Shown here piece by piece: positions 35,030 to 42,912 of a stretch of 64,000 nt of DNA. Source of the stretch: Marilutibacter chinensis (GTDB taxonomy: Bacteria > Pseudomonadota > Gammaproteobacteria > Xanthomonadales > Xanthomonadaceae); NCBI RefSeq assembly GCF_021725675.1, contig NZ_JAKJPO010000003.1, positions 62,001-126,000 of the forward strand, in the 5' to 3' direction. The notes under the pieces are model-generated. The model saw only the letters and a program-made list of their open reading frames with translations, did no database searches and was not told the origin of the DNA. Position 1 is the first letter of the stretch. The number at the start of each line of letters is the position of its first letter. The position numbers were made by a program, and so were the translations under genes.

Positions 35030-35304
35030 AGCGGGCCATCGACCCATGGGCGGCGACTGGAACGGGTGCGGCCCGGCGGCTGCGGGTATTTTCATCGGCG
35101 ATCTCATGGCAGGGGGTGGACAGGCCGACACAGACTAGCGGCCCGCCGTGTGCAGCCGGTGCGAACGCCGTGTCGATGCCGCCAATTCTAGAGTGCGGCA
35201 TGCATCACGGATCAAGACGCTGCATGCGAGGATCGGCACAGAAGGAACGCGACTGTAATCGCGTTTTAACCTCGCGCCGCTAGCGTGGTGCCCGCACTCC
35301 GCGG

Positions 35305-36003
35305 ATGCCTGCGATGCTGCCGACCAAGACCCCCAAAGCCCACGCCGCCCTGACGGAGCACTCGGCGAAGCTGAGTGTCATCGAGCGGCGGGCGTTGATC
35401 ATCAGCAATGGCCGGCGCAGCCTCGACGAGATCGCCGGCATGCTCGGCGCCGGCGCGCTGGCCGCCATCGACCGGCTGCTGCGCGACGGCTACCTGGTCG
35501 CGGACGGGACCGGGCGCTCCACATCCGGCGCGACGGCGTCGGTGCTGGAGGGCGCGCGGCATGCGGTCAGGAGCGTCCTCGCATCCCAGGCGCCCTCCCG
35601 AAGCGATGCTCCGACGGATGCGCCCACCCGCCCGGCGGTCATCCCGCCCGCCATGCAGGCCGCCGCCCTCAGCCCGTCGGTCCAGGCCGCCACGCAGCCG
35701 GCATCGGCGGCCGCGCTGCGTACCGTGGCCCGTCGCTCGCTGGCGGCGTCGAAGATGTACGTGATCGGCCTGCTGCAACTGCTGCGCAACGCCGACGCGG
35801 TGGCACTGGCCGCCAGTCTGCAGGCGACCCGCGACCCCGACGAAATCGTCGAAGGCATGCTCGACGCGCTGCGGCACATCCGCGCCACCTGCAATCCGTC
35901 CTACACCCAGCGGGTCGGCGACCGTCTCGCCGAGATCCTGCCGGAGAAGTACCTGCCGGAGGTGCGCGCCGAACGCGCTGGACGGCCGCAGGCGACCACC
36001 TGA
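35305..36003 (+). CDS. Unknown protein, possible N-terminal winged helix
   Basis: A 232-residue protein that I do not recognise. Residues about 15-70 (LTEHSAKLSVIERRALIISNGRRSLDEIAGMLG then IDRLLRDGYL) look like a small winged-helix or degenerate helix-turn-helix. A Pro/Ala/Ser-rich linker follows (about 75-135), then a helical C-terminal domain (SKMYVIGLLQLLRNADAVALAASL). No signal peptide. A promoter-like TTTTAAC lies about 45 bases before the start. It may be a regulator or scaffold; no function is assigned. Confidence 0.6.
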   Translation: MPAMLPTKTPKAHAALTEHSAKLSVIERRALIISNGRRSLDEIAGMLGAGALAAIDRLLRDGYLVADGTGRSTSGATASVLEGARHAVRSVLASQAPSRSDAPTDAPTRPAVIPPAMQAAALSPSVQAATQPASAAALRTVARRSLAASKMYVIGLLQLLRNADAVALAASLQATRDPDEIVEGMLDALRHIRATCNPSYTQRVGDRLAEILPEKYLPEVRAERAGRPQATT

Positions 36004-36037
36004 GCCCGCGGCAGGCCTGCGACGCCGATGCAGGCGC

Positions 36038-37369
36038 TCAGCGGGGAGGAGCGAAGTGCTTCTTCAATCCGGCCCAGCAGGCCAGGTAATCGCGCTGCCG
36101 ATGGGCCGCCTCGATCGCCTGCCGCGTCGGCCGCAGCACGGCGCGCGACTCGAACATGAAAGCCATCGTGTCGACGATCACGTCCGGCCTGGACAGGTCC
36201 GCGGTGGAGGCCTTCTCGAAGGTCGCCGCGTCCGGACCGTGCCCGCTCATCGAGTTGTGCAGGGATGCACCGCCGGGAACGAAACCTTCGGCCTTGGCGT
36301 CGTAGGCACCGTGCACCAGACCCATGAATTCGCTGGCGATGTTGCGGTGAAACCACGGCGGCCGGAACGTGTCCTGCGCGACCAGCCAGCGCGGCGGGAA
36401 GATCACGAAGTCGAGGTTGCTGGTGCCCGGTGTGTCGCTGGGCGAATGCAGCACAAGGAAGATGCTCGGGTCCGGATGGTCGTAGCTGATCGAGCCGATC
36501 GTGTTGAAGTGGCGCAGGTCGTACTTGTACGGCGCGTAGTTGCCGTGCCACCCGACCACGTCCAGCGGCGAGTGCCCGATCGGCGCGCGCCACAGGTGGC
36601 CCTGGAACTTCGCCAGCAGCTCGAAGTCGCCCTCGCGGTCCTCGTAGGCGGCGTTCGGCGTCAGGAAGTCGCGCGGGTTGGCGAGGCCATTGCTGCCGAT
36701 CGGGCCTAGATCCGGCAGTTTCAGCATCGCGCCGAAGTTCTCGCAGACGTAGCCGCGCGCCTCGCCATCGGGCAGGGCGACCGCGAAACGGATGCCACGC
36801 GGGATCACCGCGATTTCCTGCGGCTCGATCTCGATCACGCCCAGCTCGGTGGCGACGCGCAGGCGGCCGGACTGCGGCACGATCAGCAGTTCGCCGTCGG
36901 CGTCGTAGAACCAGCGCCCGTCCATGTCGCGATTGGCTGCGTACAGATGGATGCCGATGCCGTGCTGCGACGCCGGCGAGCCGTTGCCGGCCATCGTGAA
37001 CAGGCCGTCGACGAAGTCGGTTGGCGACTCCGGCATCGGCAACGGATTCCAGCGCATCTGGTCCGGACTGACCGGACCGTCGCCGAATTCGTTGTGGAAC
37101 CTGCCGAGGGAAGCCCGCGGCTGCGCGGCATGACCGGCCAGATACGGCTCGAACGCGCCGTGCATCGCCGCCGGGCGGATCCGGTACAGCCAGCTGCGGC
37201 GGTTTTCCGCACGCGGCGCGGTGAACGCGGTACCCGACAGCTGCTCCGCGTACAGCCCATGCGCGACCCGCTGCGGGGAATTGCGACCGACCGGCAGAGT
37301 GCCCGCGATCGCCTCGGTCGCGAACTCGTTGCCGAAACCGGATTGGTAGCCGTTGCTTGCAATGGTCAT
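36038..37369 (-). CDS. hmgA: Homogentisate 1,2-dioxygenase
   Basis: Opens the homogentisate ring in tyrosine and phenylalanine breakdown, using Fe(II). 443 residues. Family blocks include [44 protein letters not shown] (two blocks), [15 protein letters not shown], and [20 protein letters not shown], which holds iron-ligand His residues, and [13 protein letters not shown]. It overlaps the DUF559 gene by ATGA and lies 460 bases downstream of hppD, its pathway partner. Confidence 0.97.
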   Translation of the reverse strand: MTIASNGYQSGFGNEFATEAIAGTLPVGRNSPQRVAHGLYAEQLSGTAFTAPRAENRRSWLYRIRPAAMHGAFEPYLAGHAAQPRASLGRFHNEFGDGPVSPDQMRWNPLPMPESPTDFVDGLFTMAGNGSPASQHGIGIHLYAANRDMDGRWFYDADGELLIVPQSGRLRVATELGVIEIEPQEIAVIPRGIRFAVALPDGEARGYVCENFGAMLKLPDLGPIGSNGLANPRDFLTPNAAYEDREGDFELLAKFQGHLWRAPIGHSPLDVVGWHGNYAPYKYDLRHFNTIGSISYDHPDPSIFLVLHSPSDTPGTSNLDFVIFPPRWLVAQDTFRPPWFHRNIASEFMGLVHGAYDAKAEGFVPGGASLHNSMSGHGPDAATFEKASTADLSRPDVIVDTMAFMFESRAVLRPTRQAIEAAHRQRDYLACWAGLKKHFAPPR

Positions 37370-37770
37370 GGCTTATCGCTCTTGAGCCCCTCGCCCTCCG
37401 GGAGAGGGGGTGGGGTGAGGGTTCGTCGGCCGGCGAAGTTGAAGATCGCCTCAATTACCGCTTCCGTCTGATTCAAGACATCGTTGTTCCAGCATCGCAT
37501 CACCGCCAGTCCCTGCGTTTCCAGATGGCGGGTGCGCACCGCACCCACCTCCGGATTGTGCTGCGAACCATCCAACCCGGCCACGAGCTTCAGCGCATCA
37601 CAGTGGAAGTCGACGAAGCATGGTGGGACCGGATGCTGGCGTCGGAACTTCAATCCGTCGAGTTGCCCGGCACGCGGATGACGCCGAAGCTCTTGTTCGG
37701 CATCGGTCATCGTGGCGCGCAGTTTGCGTGCGGTATCCCGGCTCCGGGTGGGCAGTGACGGCTTGCGCAT
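37366..37770 (-). CDS. DUF559 endonuclease-like protein, probably decaying
   Basis: A 134-residue protein of the DUF559 group, which resembles the very-short-patch repair (Vsr) nuclease fold. The block [28 protein letters not shown] is typical (read in two parts), as is [18 protein letters not shown]. The acidic residue normally before LDGSQH (usually ELDGSQH) is Gly here (AGLDGSQHN), so catalysis is doubtful. The final residues [12 protein letters not shown] are encoded by the left inverted repeat. It sits between hppD and hmgA on their strand, bounded by inverted repeats at 37384-37423 and 37784-37822. A start at ATG 37710 is also possible. Confidence 0.75.
   Translation of the reverse strand: MRKPSLPTRSRDTARKLRATMTDAEQELRRHPRAGQLDGLKFRRQHPVPPCFVDFHCDALKLVAGLDGSQHNPEVGAVRTRHLETQGLAVMRCWNNDVLNQTEAVIEAIFNFAGRRTLTPPPLPEGEGLKSDKP
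37384..37423 (+). repeat. Inverted repeat flanking the DUF559 gene, hmgA side
   Basis: A C- and G-rich element: GAGCCCCTCGCCCTCCGGGA followed by GAGGGGGTGGGGTGAGGGTT. Its reverse complement recurs at 37784-37822 with about six differences over 40 bases. It provides the last codons of the DUF559 gene. Elements of this CCCTCTCCC/GGGAGAGG kind are widespread in Xanthomonadaceae. Confidence 0.65.
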
Positions 37771-37783
37771 TCCCGTGCTCCGT

Positions 37784-37822
37784 ACCCTCTCCCCAACCCC
37801 TCTCCCGGCAGGAGAGGGGCTT
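37784..37822 (-). repeat. Inverted repeat flanking the DUF559 gene, hppD side
   Basis: ACCCTCTCCCCAACCCCTCT followed by CCCGGCAGGAGAGGGGCTT, opposite in orientation to 37384-37423. It lies six bases beyond the hppD stop and upstream of the DUF559 gene, so the pair encloses the gene exactly. Confidence 0.65.
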
Positions 37823-37828
37823 TCGGCT

Positions 37829-38923
37829 TCAGAGCACGCCGCGCTTCATCTGGTCGCGCTCGATCGATTCGAACAGGGCCTGGAAGTTGCCCTCGCCGAA
37901 TCCCTCGTTGCCCTTGCGCTGAATGATCTCGAAGAAGATCGGGCCGATCGCGTTCTGGGTGAAGATCTGCAGCAGCTTGCGCTGCTTGGTCTCCGGGTCG
38001 GCGTCGATCAGGATCCTGTTCTTCTGCAGCCGCGGCACGTCCTCGCCATGGTCCGGGATGCGCTGGTCGATCACCTCGAAGTAGGTGTCCGGGGTATCCA
38101 GGAACTCGACGCCGGCCTCGCGCATCTTCTCCACCGTCGAGTAGATGTCGTCGGTGAAGCAGGCGATGTGCTGGATGCCCTCGCCGTTGTAGGCGTCGAG
38201 GTACTCGTTGATCTGGCTCTTCGGATCGCTGGACTCGTTGAGCGGGATCCGCACGATGCCGTCCGGCGCGGTCATCGCCTTCGACACCAGGCCGGTCTTG
38301 GCGCCCTTGATGTCGAAGTAGCGGATCTCGCGGAAGTTGAACAGCTTCTCGTAGTAATCCGACCACTTCGCCATGTTTCCGAAGTACAGGTTGTGGGTCA
38401 GGTGATCGATGAAGGTCAGTCCGAAACCGGCCGGGTTGGCGTCGGCGCCTTCGACCGCGACGTAGTCGTTGCCATAGACGCTTCCCTTGTCGCCATAGCG
38501 GTCGACCAGATACAGCATGCAGTCGCCGATGCCCTTGACCACCGGCGCGTCGACCGCCTTGCTGTCGGCCTTCCCGGTCACCGCCTCGCCGCCGTTGTTG
38601 ACGACGGTGTCGAATACCTTGCCCGCCGGCTCCCGGAACCGGATCGCGAAGCCGCAGGCGCACGGACCATGCTCGGCGGCGAAGTCGGCGGCGAAGCTGT
38701 CCGGATCCTCGTTGACGAGGAAGTTGACACCGCCCTGCCGATACACCGTAATCGGGCGATGCTTGTGGCGCAGCACGGCTGTGAAGCCCAGCTTGCGGAA
38801 ATAGTCGTGCAGGGCCTCGCCCTGCCCGGCCGGCGCGGCGAATTCGACGAACTCGAAGCCGTCGATGCCGAGCGGGTTCTCGAACGTGGTGACCTGCATG
38901 CCAAGGTTGGGCTGGGCGCTCAT
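37829..38923 (-). CDS. hppD: 4-hydroxyphenylpyruvate dioxygenase
   Basis: Converts 4-hydroxyphenylpyruvate to homogentisate, the substrate of HmgA. 364 residues with two vicinal-oxygen-chelate domains. The Fe(II) ligands are in FIDHLTHNLYFG (His), GIQHIACFTDDI (His) and GPIFFEIIQRKGNEGFGEGNF (Glu; read in parts). I chose ATG 38923, which gives the usual MSAQPNLGMQ start; an extension to 39007 has no family similarity. Divergent from a MarR regulator, with a 22-bp palindrome between. Confidence 0.97.
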   Translation of the reverse strand: MSAQPNLGMQVTTFENPLGIDGFEFVEFAAPAGQGEALHDYFRKLGFTAVLRHKHRPITVYRQGGVNFLVNEDPDSFAADFAAEHGPCACGFAIRFREPAGKVFDTVVNNGGEAVTGKADSKAVDAPVVKGIGDCMLYLVDRYGDKGSVYGNDYVAVEGADANPAGFGLTFIDHLTHNLYFGNMAKWSDYYEKLFNFREIRYFDIKGAKTGLVSKAMTAPDGIVRIPLNESSDPKSQINEYLDAYNGEGIQHIACFTDDIYSTVEKMREAGVEFLDTPDTYFEVIDQRIPDHGEDVPRLQKNRILIDADPETKQRKLLQIFTQNAIGPIFFEIIQRKGNEGFGEGNFQALFESIERDQMKRGVL

Positions 38924-39015
38924 GGGGGACTCCTGGTGTCTGCTGGGCTGGGTCTGCCCGGATCGGGCGGAACCGCCGGAGTGGCGCTGCCGGCGGGCGA
39001 TCCGCATTCCCGCTT

Positions 39016-39037
39016 TATAGTTTCAAATGAAACCATA
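39016..39037. promoter_or_regulatory. 22-bp palindrome, probable MarR operator for hppD and marR
   Basis: TATAGTTTCA-AA-TGAAACCATA: the arms are complementary at nine of ten positions, with a perfect core GTTTCA/TGAAAC. It lies in the 133-base space between hppD (minus) and the MarR gene (plus), 19 bases from the latter's start. MarR proteins bind dyads of this size and usually repress both genes. Ligand would plausibly be a tyrosine catabolite; that is inference. Confidence 0.7.
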
Positions 39038-39056
39038 CGCAAGGCCATCGTACGAG

Positions 39057-39575
39057 ATGAACACCTCCAAGCCGACCGGCAACCCGTCCCGGAACAGCGC
39101 GCCACAGGGACCGGCCCACGCCCAGCTCGATCTCGAGCACTTCCTGCCCTACCGGCTTTCGGTGCTGTCCAACCGGGTCAGCTCGGCGATCGCCGGCGTC
39201 TACTCCGAGCGCTTCGCACTGAGCATCACCGAATGGCGGGTGATGGCCGTGCTTGGACGCTATCCGGACCTGTCGGCCAACGAGGTCGCCCAGCGCACGG
39301 CGATGGACAAGGTCGCGGTCAGCCGCGCGGTCGCGCGCCTGGTCGAAGCGGGGCGGCTGGTCCGCGAGATGCACGACGACGACCGTCGCCGCTCGGTGCT
39401 GAGCCTGAGCGAGGACGGCTACCGGATCTACGACGAGGTCGCACCGCTTGCGCTGGATTTCGAGCGGCGCCTGCTGGGCGGAATCAGCGAGGCAGAGCGC
39501 CAGGTGCTGTTCAACCTGCTCGACCGGCTCGATGAGCTCGAGCTGCAGGCCGAGGCGGCGGCCGCGGGCGGCTGA
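39057..39575 (+). CDS. MarR-family transcriptional regulator
   Basis: A 172-residue winged-helix dimeric regulator. The core reads FLPYRLSVLSNRVSSAIAGVYSERF, ITEWRVMAVLGRYPDLSANEVAQRTAMDKVAVSRAVARL (two blocks; recognition helix) and the wing DDDRRRSVLSLSEDGYRIYDE. A 25-residue polar N-terminal extension precedes it. I chose ATG 39057 over ATG 39027, since the latter lies inside the operator-like palindrome. It probably governs the adjacent tyrosine-degradation genes. Confidence 0.92.
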   Translation: MNTSKPTGNPSRNSAPQGPAHAQLDLEHFLPYRLSVLSNRVSSAIAGVYSERFALSITEWRVMAVLGRYPDLSANEVAQRTAMDKVAVSRAVARLVEAGRLVREMHDDDRRRSVLSLSEDGYRIYDEVAPLALDFERRLLGGISEAERQVLFNLLDRLDELELQAEAAAAGG

Positions 39576-39648
39576 GGGCGCCGCGCCGGCTTGCGCGGAC
39601 GCGGTCCGCCCCCAGATCGGAGGCGGTCGCCATCGCGCAGGAGCACTC

Positions 39649-39969
39649 ATGTCCGATTCGCCCGTCCATACCGCCGACCTGGCCGGAATCAACCGCAAGA
39701 TCGTCGCCGACGGCGAGACCTTGCCCGCGGTGAAGCTCAGGGACGGCAGCACGGTGCAGACCGGCACCGTCGCCACGATGCTGCACAACATCGCCCTCTA
39801 CAACGCCGGCGAGCGCGGCGAGGTCGAACGGCAGCTCGAGCTGGCGGTGCCGACGCTGGTCAAGGTCGGCCTGTTCGAGCTGTTCCCGCCGCGGGAATGG
39901 CTGGCCGGCGACAACCCGGGCCGCCGTTTCGTCGGACTCAGGGCACAGGCCTTGCTCGCCGGCGACTGA
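39649..39969 (+). CDS. Conserved small protein of unknown function
   Basis: A 106-residue cytoplasmic protein. It starts with ADLAGINRKIVADGETLPAVKLRDGSTVQTGTVATML (two blocks), a beta-like region, followed by a helical part ending LVKVGLFELFPPREWLAGDNPG. I know no function. CAGGAG precedes ATG 39649. It is 73 bases after the MarR gene on the same strand, so co-transcription is possible. Confidence 0.75.
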   Translation: MSDSPVHTADLAGINRKIVADGETLPAVKLRDGSTVQTGTVATMLHNIALYNAGERGEVERQLELAVPTLVKVGLFELFPPREWLAGDNPGRRFVGLRAQALLAGD

Positions 39970-39992
39970 GCGACACGCCCCCTGCAACGGAA

Positions 39993-40016
39993 GACGGCGG
40001 CCCGGAGGCCGCCGTC
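39993..40016. terminator. Bidirectional hairpin between convergent genes
   Basis: GACGGCGGCC and GGCCGCCGTC pair perfectly (10 bp) around CGGA. It lies between the 3' ends of the small unknown gene and the POT transporter. No strong T-run on either side. Confidence 0.6.
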
Positions 40017-40041
40017 GTGGGTTCAGGCGAAAGCCCGGGCG

Positions 40042-41568
40042 TCACTTCACGCCGTGCATCAGCCTGTTGACCAGCGGCGCGATCAGGAACAACACCACGC
40101 CGGCACCGACCAGCAGCCAGAAGCTGAAGGTGAAGCCGTCGAGCGCGGAATTGATCGTCATGCCCTCGGCACCGGAGATCTCGCCGGCCAGCAGGCCCGA
40201 CAGGTTGTTGCCGATCGCGACGCTGAGGAACCAGCCGCCCATCGCGAAGCCGACCAGGCGCAGCGGCGCCAGCTTGGTGACCATCGACAGGCCGATCGGC
40301 GACAGGCACAGCTCGCCGAGGGTCTGCAGCACGTAGCACAGCACCAGCGGCCAGAACGGGATCGTGTTGGCCTGCTCGTCGACCAGGCTGGTCAGCGCGT
40401 ACATCAGCACGGCGAAGCCCAGCGCATTGCCGATCAGGCCAAGGCCGAACTTGCGCGGGATCGACGGCTCGAAGCCTTTCTTGCTGGTGAACGCCCAGAC
40501 CGCGGTGATGATCGGGGCGAAGATCACGATCGCCACCGGATTCACCGACTGGAACCAGCCGGTCGGGAACACGAAGCCGCCCGCGCCGAACAGGTCGCGG
40601 TCGACGATGTTCTGGGCGAGGAAGTTGAACGAACTGCCGGCCTGCTCGAAGAACATCCAGAACAGCACGTTGAACAGGAACAGGATCAGCATCGCGAACC
40701 CGCGGTCGCGCTGCACGGCGCCCTCGCGGATCGCCTCGACGATGAGCATGCCGACCACGATCACGAACAGGATGCCGAGCAGCCAGGCCAGGCCGACCGC
40801 GCCGACCTTGGCCATCAGCAGGTAGACCAGCGGGATCGCGGCGATCGCGGCGATCGCGACGTAGACCACGCGCATGACGCTGCCGCCGCCTTCCGGCGGC
40901 TGGCCGATGCCCTTGAGCTGGCGACGGCCGAACCAGAACCAGAACAGGCTGATCAGCATGCCGACGCCGGCGGCGCCGAATACCGCCTTGTAGTTCTGCA
41001 GTTGCGGGGTGCCGAACACCTGCTCGGCCAGCCAGCCGGTCAGGATCGGCGCGATCAGTGCGCCGGCATTGATGCCCATGTAGAACAGGGTGAAGCCGCG
41101 GTCGCGGCGCGGGTCGCCCTGCGGGTAGAGCTGGCCGACCATCGACGAGATGTTCGGCTTGAACAGGCCGTTGCCGACGATGATGGTGGCCAGGCCGAGC
41201 AGGAATATCTGCTGGTTGGGCAACATGATCATGAACAGGCCGGCCGACATGATCACCGCGCCGAGCAGGATCGAGCGCTGGTAGCCGATCACGCGGTCGG
41301 CGACGTAGCCGCCGAAGATCGCGGTCGCATAGACCAGGGCCAGGTAGGCGCCATAGGTACGACCGGCATAGGCCTCGCCGCTGGCATCGCCGTCGAAGAA
41401 CTGCGCGACGATGTACAGCGTCAGCGCCCAGCGCATGCCGTAGAACGCGAAGCGCTCCCAGAACTCCGACATGAACAGCATCCACAACGGTTTCGGATGG
41501 CCCATGACCTGCTTGAATTCCGGAATGGCGGCTCCCTGCCCCGGCGTTTGCGATGCGGCTCCGCTCAT
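40042..41568 (-). CDS. POT/PTR-family proton-dependent oligopeptide transporter
   Basis: An inner-membrane symporter of 508 residues, with about 14 helices, that imports di- and tripeptides with protons. The first helix carries the ExxER motif in FMSEFWERFAFYGMRWALTLY; helix 5 region FTLFYMGINAGALIAPILTGWLAEQVFG is the PTR2 signature. Loops are longer than in 12-helix MFS members, as usual in this family. Isolated; 250 bases separate it from kynA, with no gene in that space. Confidence 0.94.
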   Translation of the reverse strand: MSGAASQTPGQGAAIPEFKQVMGHPKPLWMLFMSEFWERFAFYGMRWALTLYIVAQFFDGDASGEAYAGRTYGAYLALVYATAIFGGYVADRVIGYQRSILLGAVIMSAGLFMIMLPNQQIFLLGLATIIVGNGLFKPNISSMVGQLYPQGDPRRDRGFTLFYMGINAGALIAPILTGWLAEQVFGTPQLQNYKAVFGAAGVGMLISLFWFWFGRRQLKGIGQPPEGGGSVMRVVYVAIAAIAAIPLVYLLMAKVGAVGLAWLLGILFVIVVGMLIVEAIREGAVQRDRGFAMLILFLFNVLFWMFFEQAGSSFNFLAQNIVDRDLFGAGGFVFPTGWFQSVNPVAIVIFAPIITAVWAFTSKKGFEPSIPRKFGLGLIGNALGFAVLMYALTSLVDEQANTIPFWPLVLCYVLQTLGELCLSPIGLSMVTKLAPLRLVGFAMGGWFLSVAIGNNLSGLLAGEISGAEGMTINSALDGFTFSFWLLVGAGVVLFLIAPLVNRLMHGVK

Positions 41569-41818
41569 GCGGTTTCCCCCGTCTTGAAAGTCTTTCTTGG
41601 AATATGAATGGGAATAGGAGTGGCGTCCGCGCGAGACGCACGGGACGGGCGAGGATTACCGACCGCACGGCTCCGCGTCAAACCATGGGCGTATTGTTGC
41701 GACGCAGCAGAAATCGGCGGAGTGGCCGCTCGGGAACGCCTGAACAGGGCGCGGCGGCACCCGGAATGCCGTCGCGATTGGCGCACGGACCGGCACTAAG
41801 GCGTCCGCGCCAAGGTGT

Positions 41819-42703
41819 TCAGTCCGCAGCCGGAGCGTCGTAGCCGCCCGCCGGACCGATCGAGGTGCGCACGTCGAAAAGCTCGGGGAAGAAGGTCAGT
41901 TCCAGCGCCTGCCTGAGGAAACCTACGCCGCTGGAGCCGCCGGTACCGCGCTTGAAACCGATGATCCGCATCACCGTGCGCATGTGCCGGAAGCGCCACA
42001 GCTGGAATTGGCTCTCGAGATCGACGAGGTCCTCGCACAGCGCATATTCGCGCCAATAGCGGTCGGTGTCCTCGTAGATGCGCTCGAACACCCGCACCAG
42101 CGCCGGATCGTGCACATGGGTATGGTGCCAGTCGCGCTGCAGGTGTGCCGCCGGCACCGCGTGGCCGAAGCGGGCCAGATAGACCAGGAACTCGTCGTAC
42201 AGGCTCGGGGCGCGCAGCACCCGTTCCAGCCCCGCCTGCGCCTGGGGGTCGTAGGCGAATACCTTCAGCATCGCCTCGTTCTTGTTGCCGAGCAGGAATT
42301 CGATCGTGCGGTACTGCAGCGACTGGAATCCAGACGACGGCCCGAGCGTCTCGCGGAAGCCCATATATTCGGACGGGGTCAACGTCTCCAGCACCGACCA
42401 TTGTTCGGTCAGCTGGCGCAGCACCTGCTTGCAGCGGGCAAGAATCTTGCGGCACCGCCAGACCTCGTCGCGCTGCAGATGGCCGATCGCCGCGCCGAGC
42501 TCGTGGATCATCAGCTTCATCCACAGCTCGGAGGTCTGGTGCTGGATGATGAACAGCAGCTCGTCGTGGTGCGGCGGCGTGGTCAGCGGCTCCTGCGCCG
42601 ACAGCAGCCGGTCCAGGCGCAGGTAGCCGCCGTAGCTCATCCGTCCGGACAGGTCGGTGTGGATGCCGGACTCCAGCTCGCGTTCGTTCTTGTCGACGGT
42701 CAT
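41819..42703 (-). CDS. kynA: Tryptophan 2,3-dioxygenase
   Basis: A heme enzyme that opens tryptophan to N-formylkynurenine, first step of the kynurenine route. 294 residues. Family blocks: [41 protein letters not shown] (two blocks), [18 protein letters not shown] and [26 protein letters not shown] (heme His and substrate loop). CAGGAA precedes ATG 42703 by 7 bases. Downstream kynurenine genes are not in the window. Confidence 0.97.
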   Translation of the reverse strand: MTVDKNERELESGIHTDLSGRMSYGGYLRLDRLLSAQEPLTTPPHHDELLFIIQHQTSELWMKLMIHELGAAIGHLQRDEVWRCRKILARCKQVLRQLTEQWSVLETLTPSEYMGFRETLGPSSGFQSLQYRTIEFLLGNKNEAMLKVFAYDPQAQAGLERVLRAPSLYDEFLVYLARFGHAVPAAHLQRDWHHTHVHDPALVRVFERIYEDTDRYWREYALCEDLVDLESQFQLWRFRHMRTVMRIIGFKRGTGGSSGVGFLRQALELTFFPELFDVRTSIGPAGGYDAPAAD

Positions 42704-42912
42704 GACGATTTCCTGCGCGGGGGCGCAAGGGTAGCGCATTGGCGTCCCGCCCTTCCCTCCGGACCGGGGACGGCGGGCGCCGACGCCGGTCCAGGACTCC
42801 GGATTCATCGTTTTGAAACGGGCACCGCGCACGCTAACGTGTTCCGGCCGTCCGGAACCATGGTCGGTTCCAGCAGGGGGACGGGCGCCCACTACTTCAT
42901 GGGGAAGGAATC

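Noticed and set aside
37366..37770. Active Vsr-type mismatch endonuclease
   Set aside because: The acidic residue in the ELDG position is replaced by Gly and the protein ends in repeat-derived codons.
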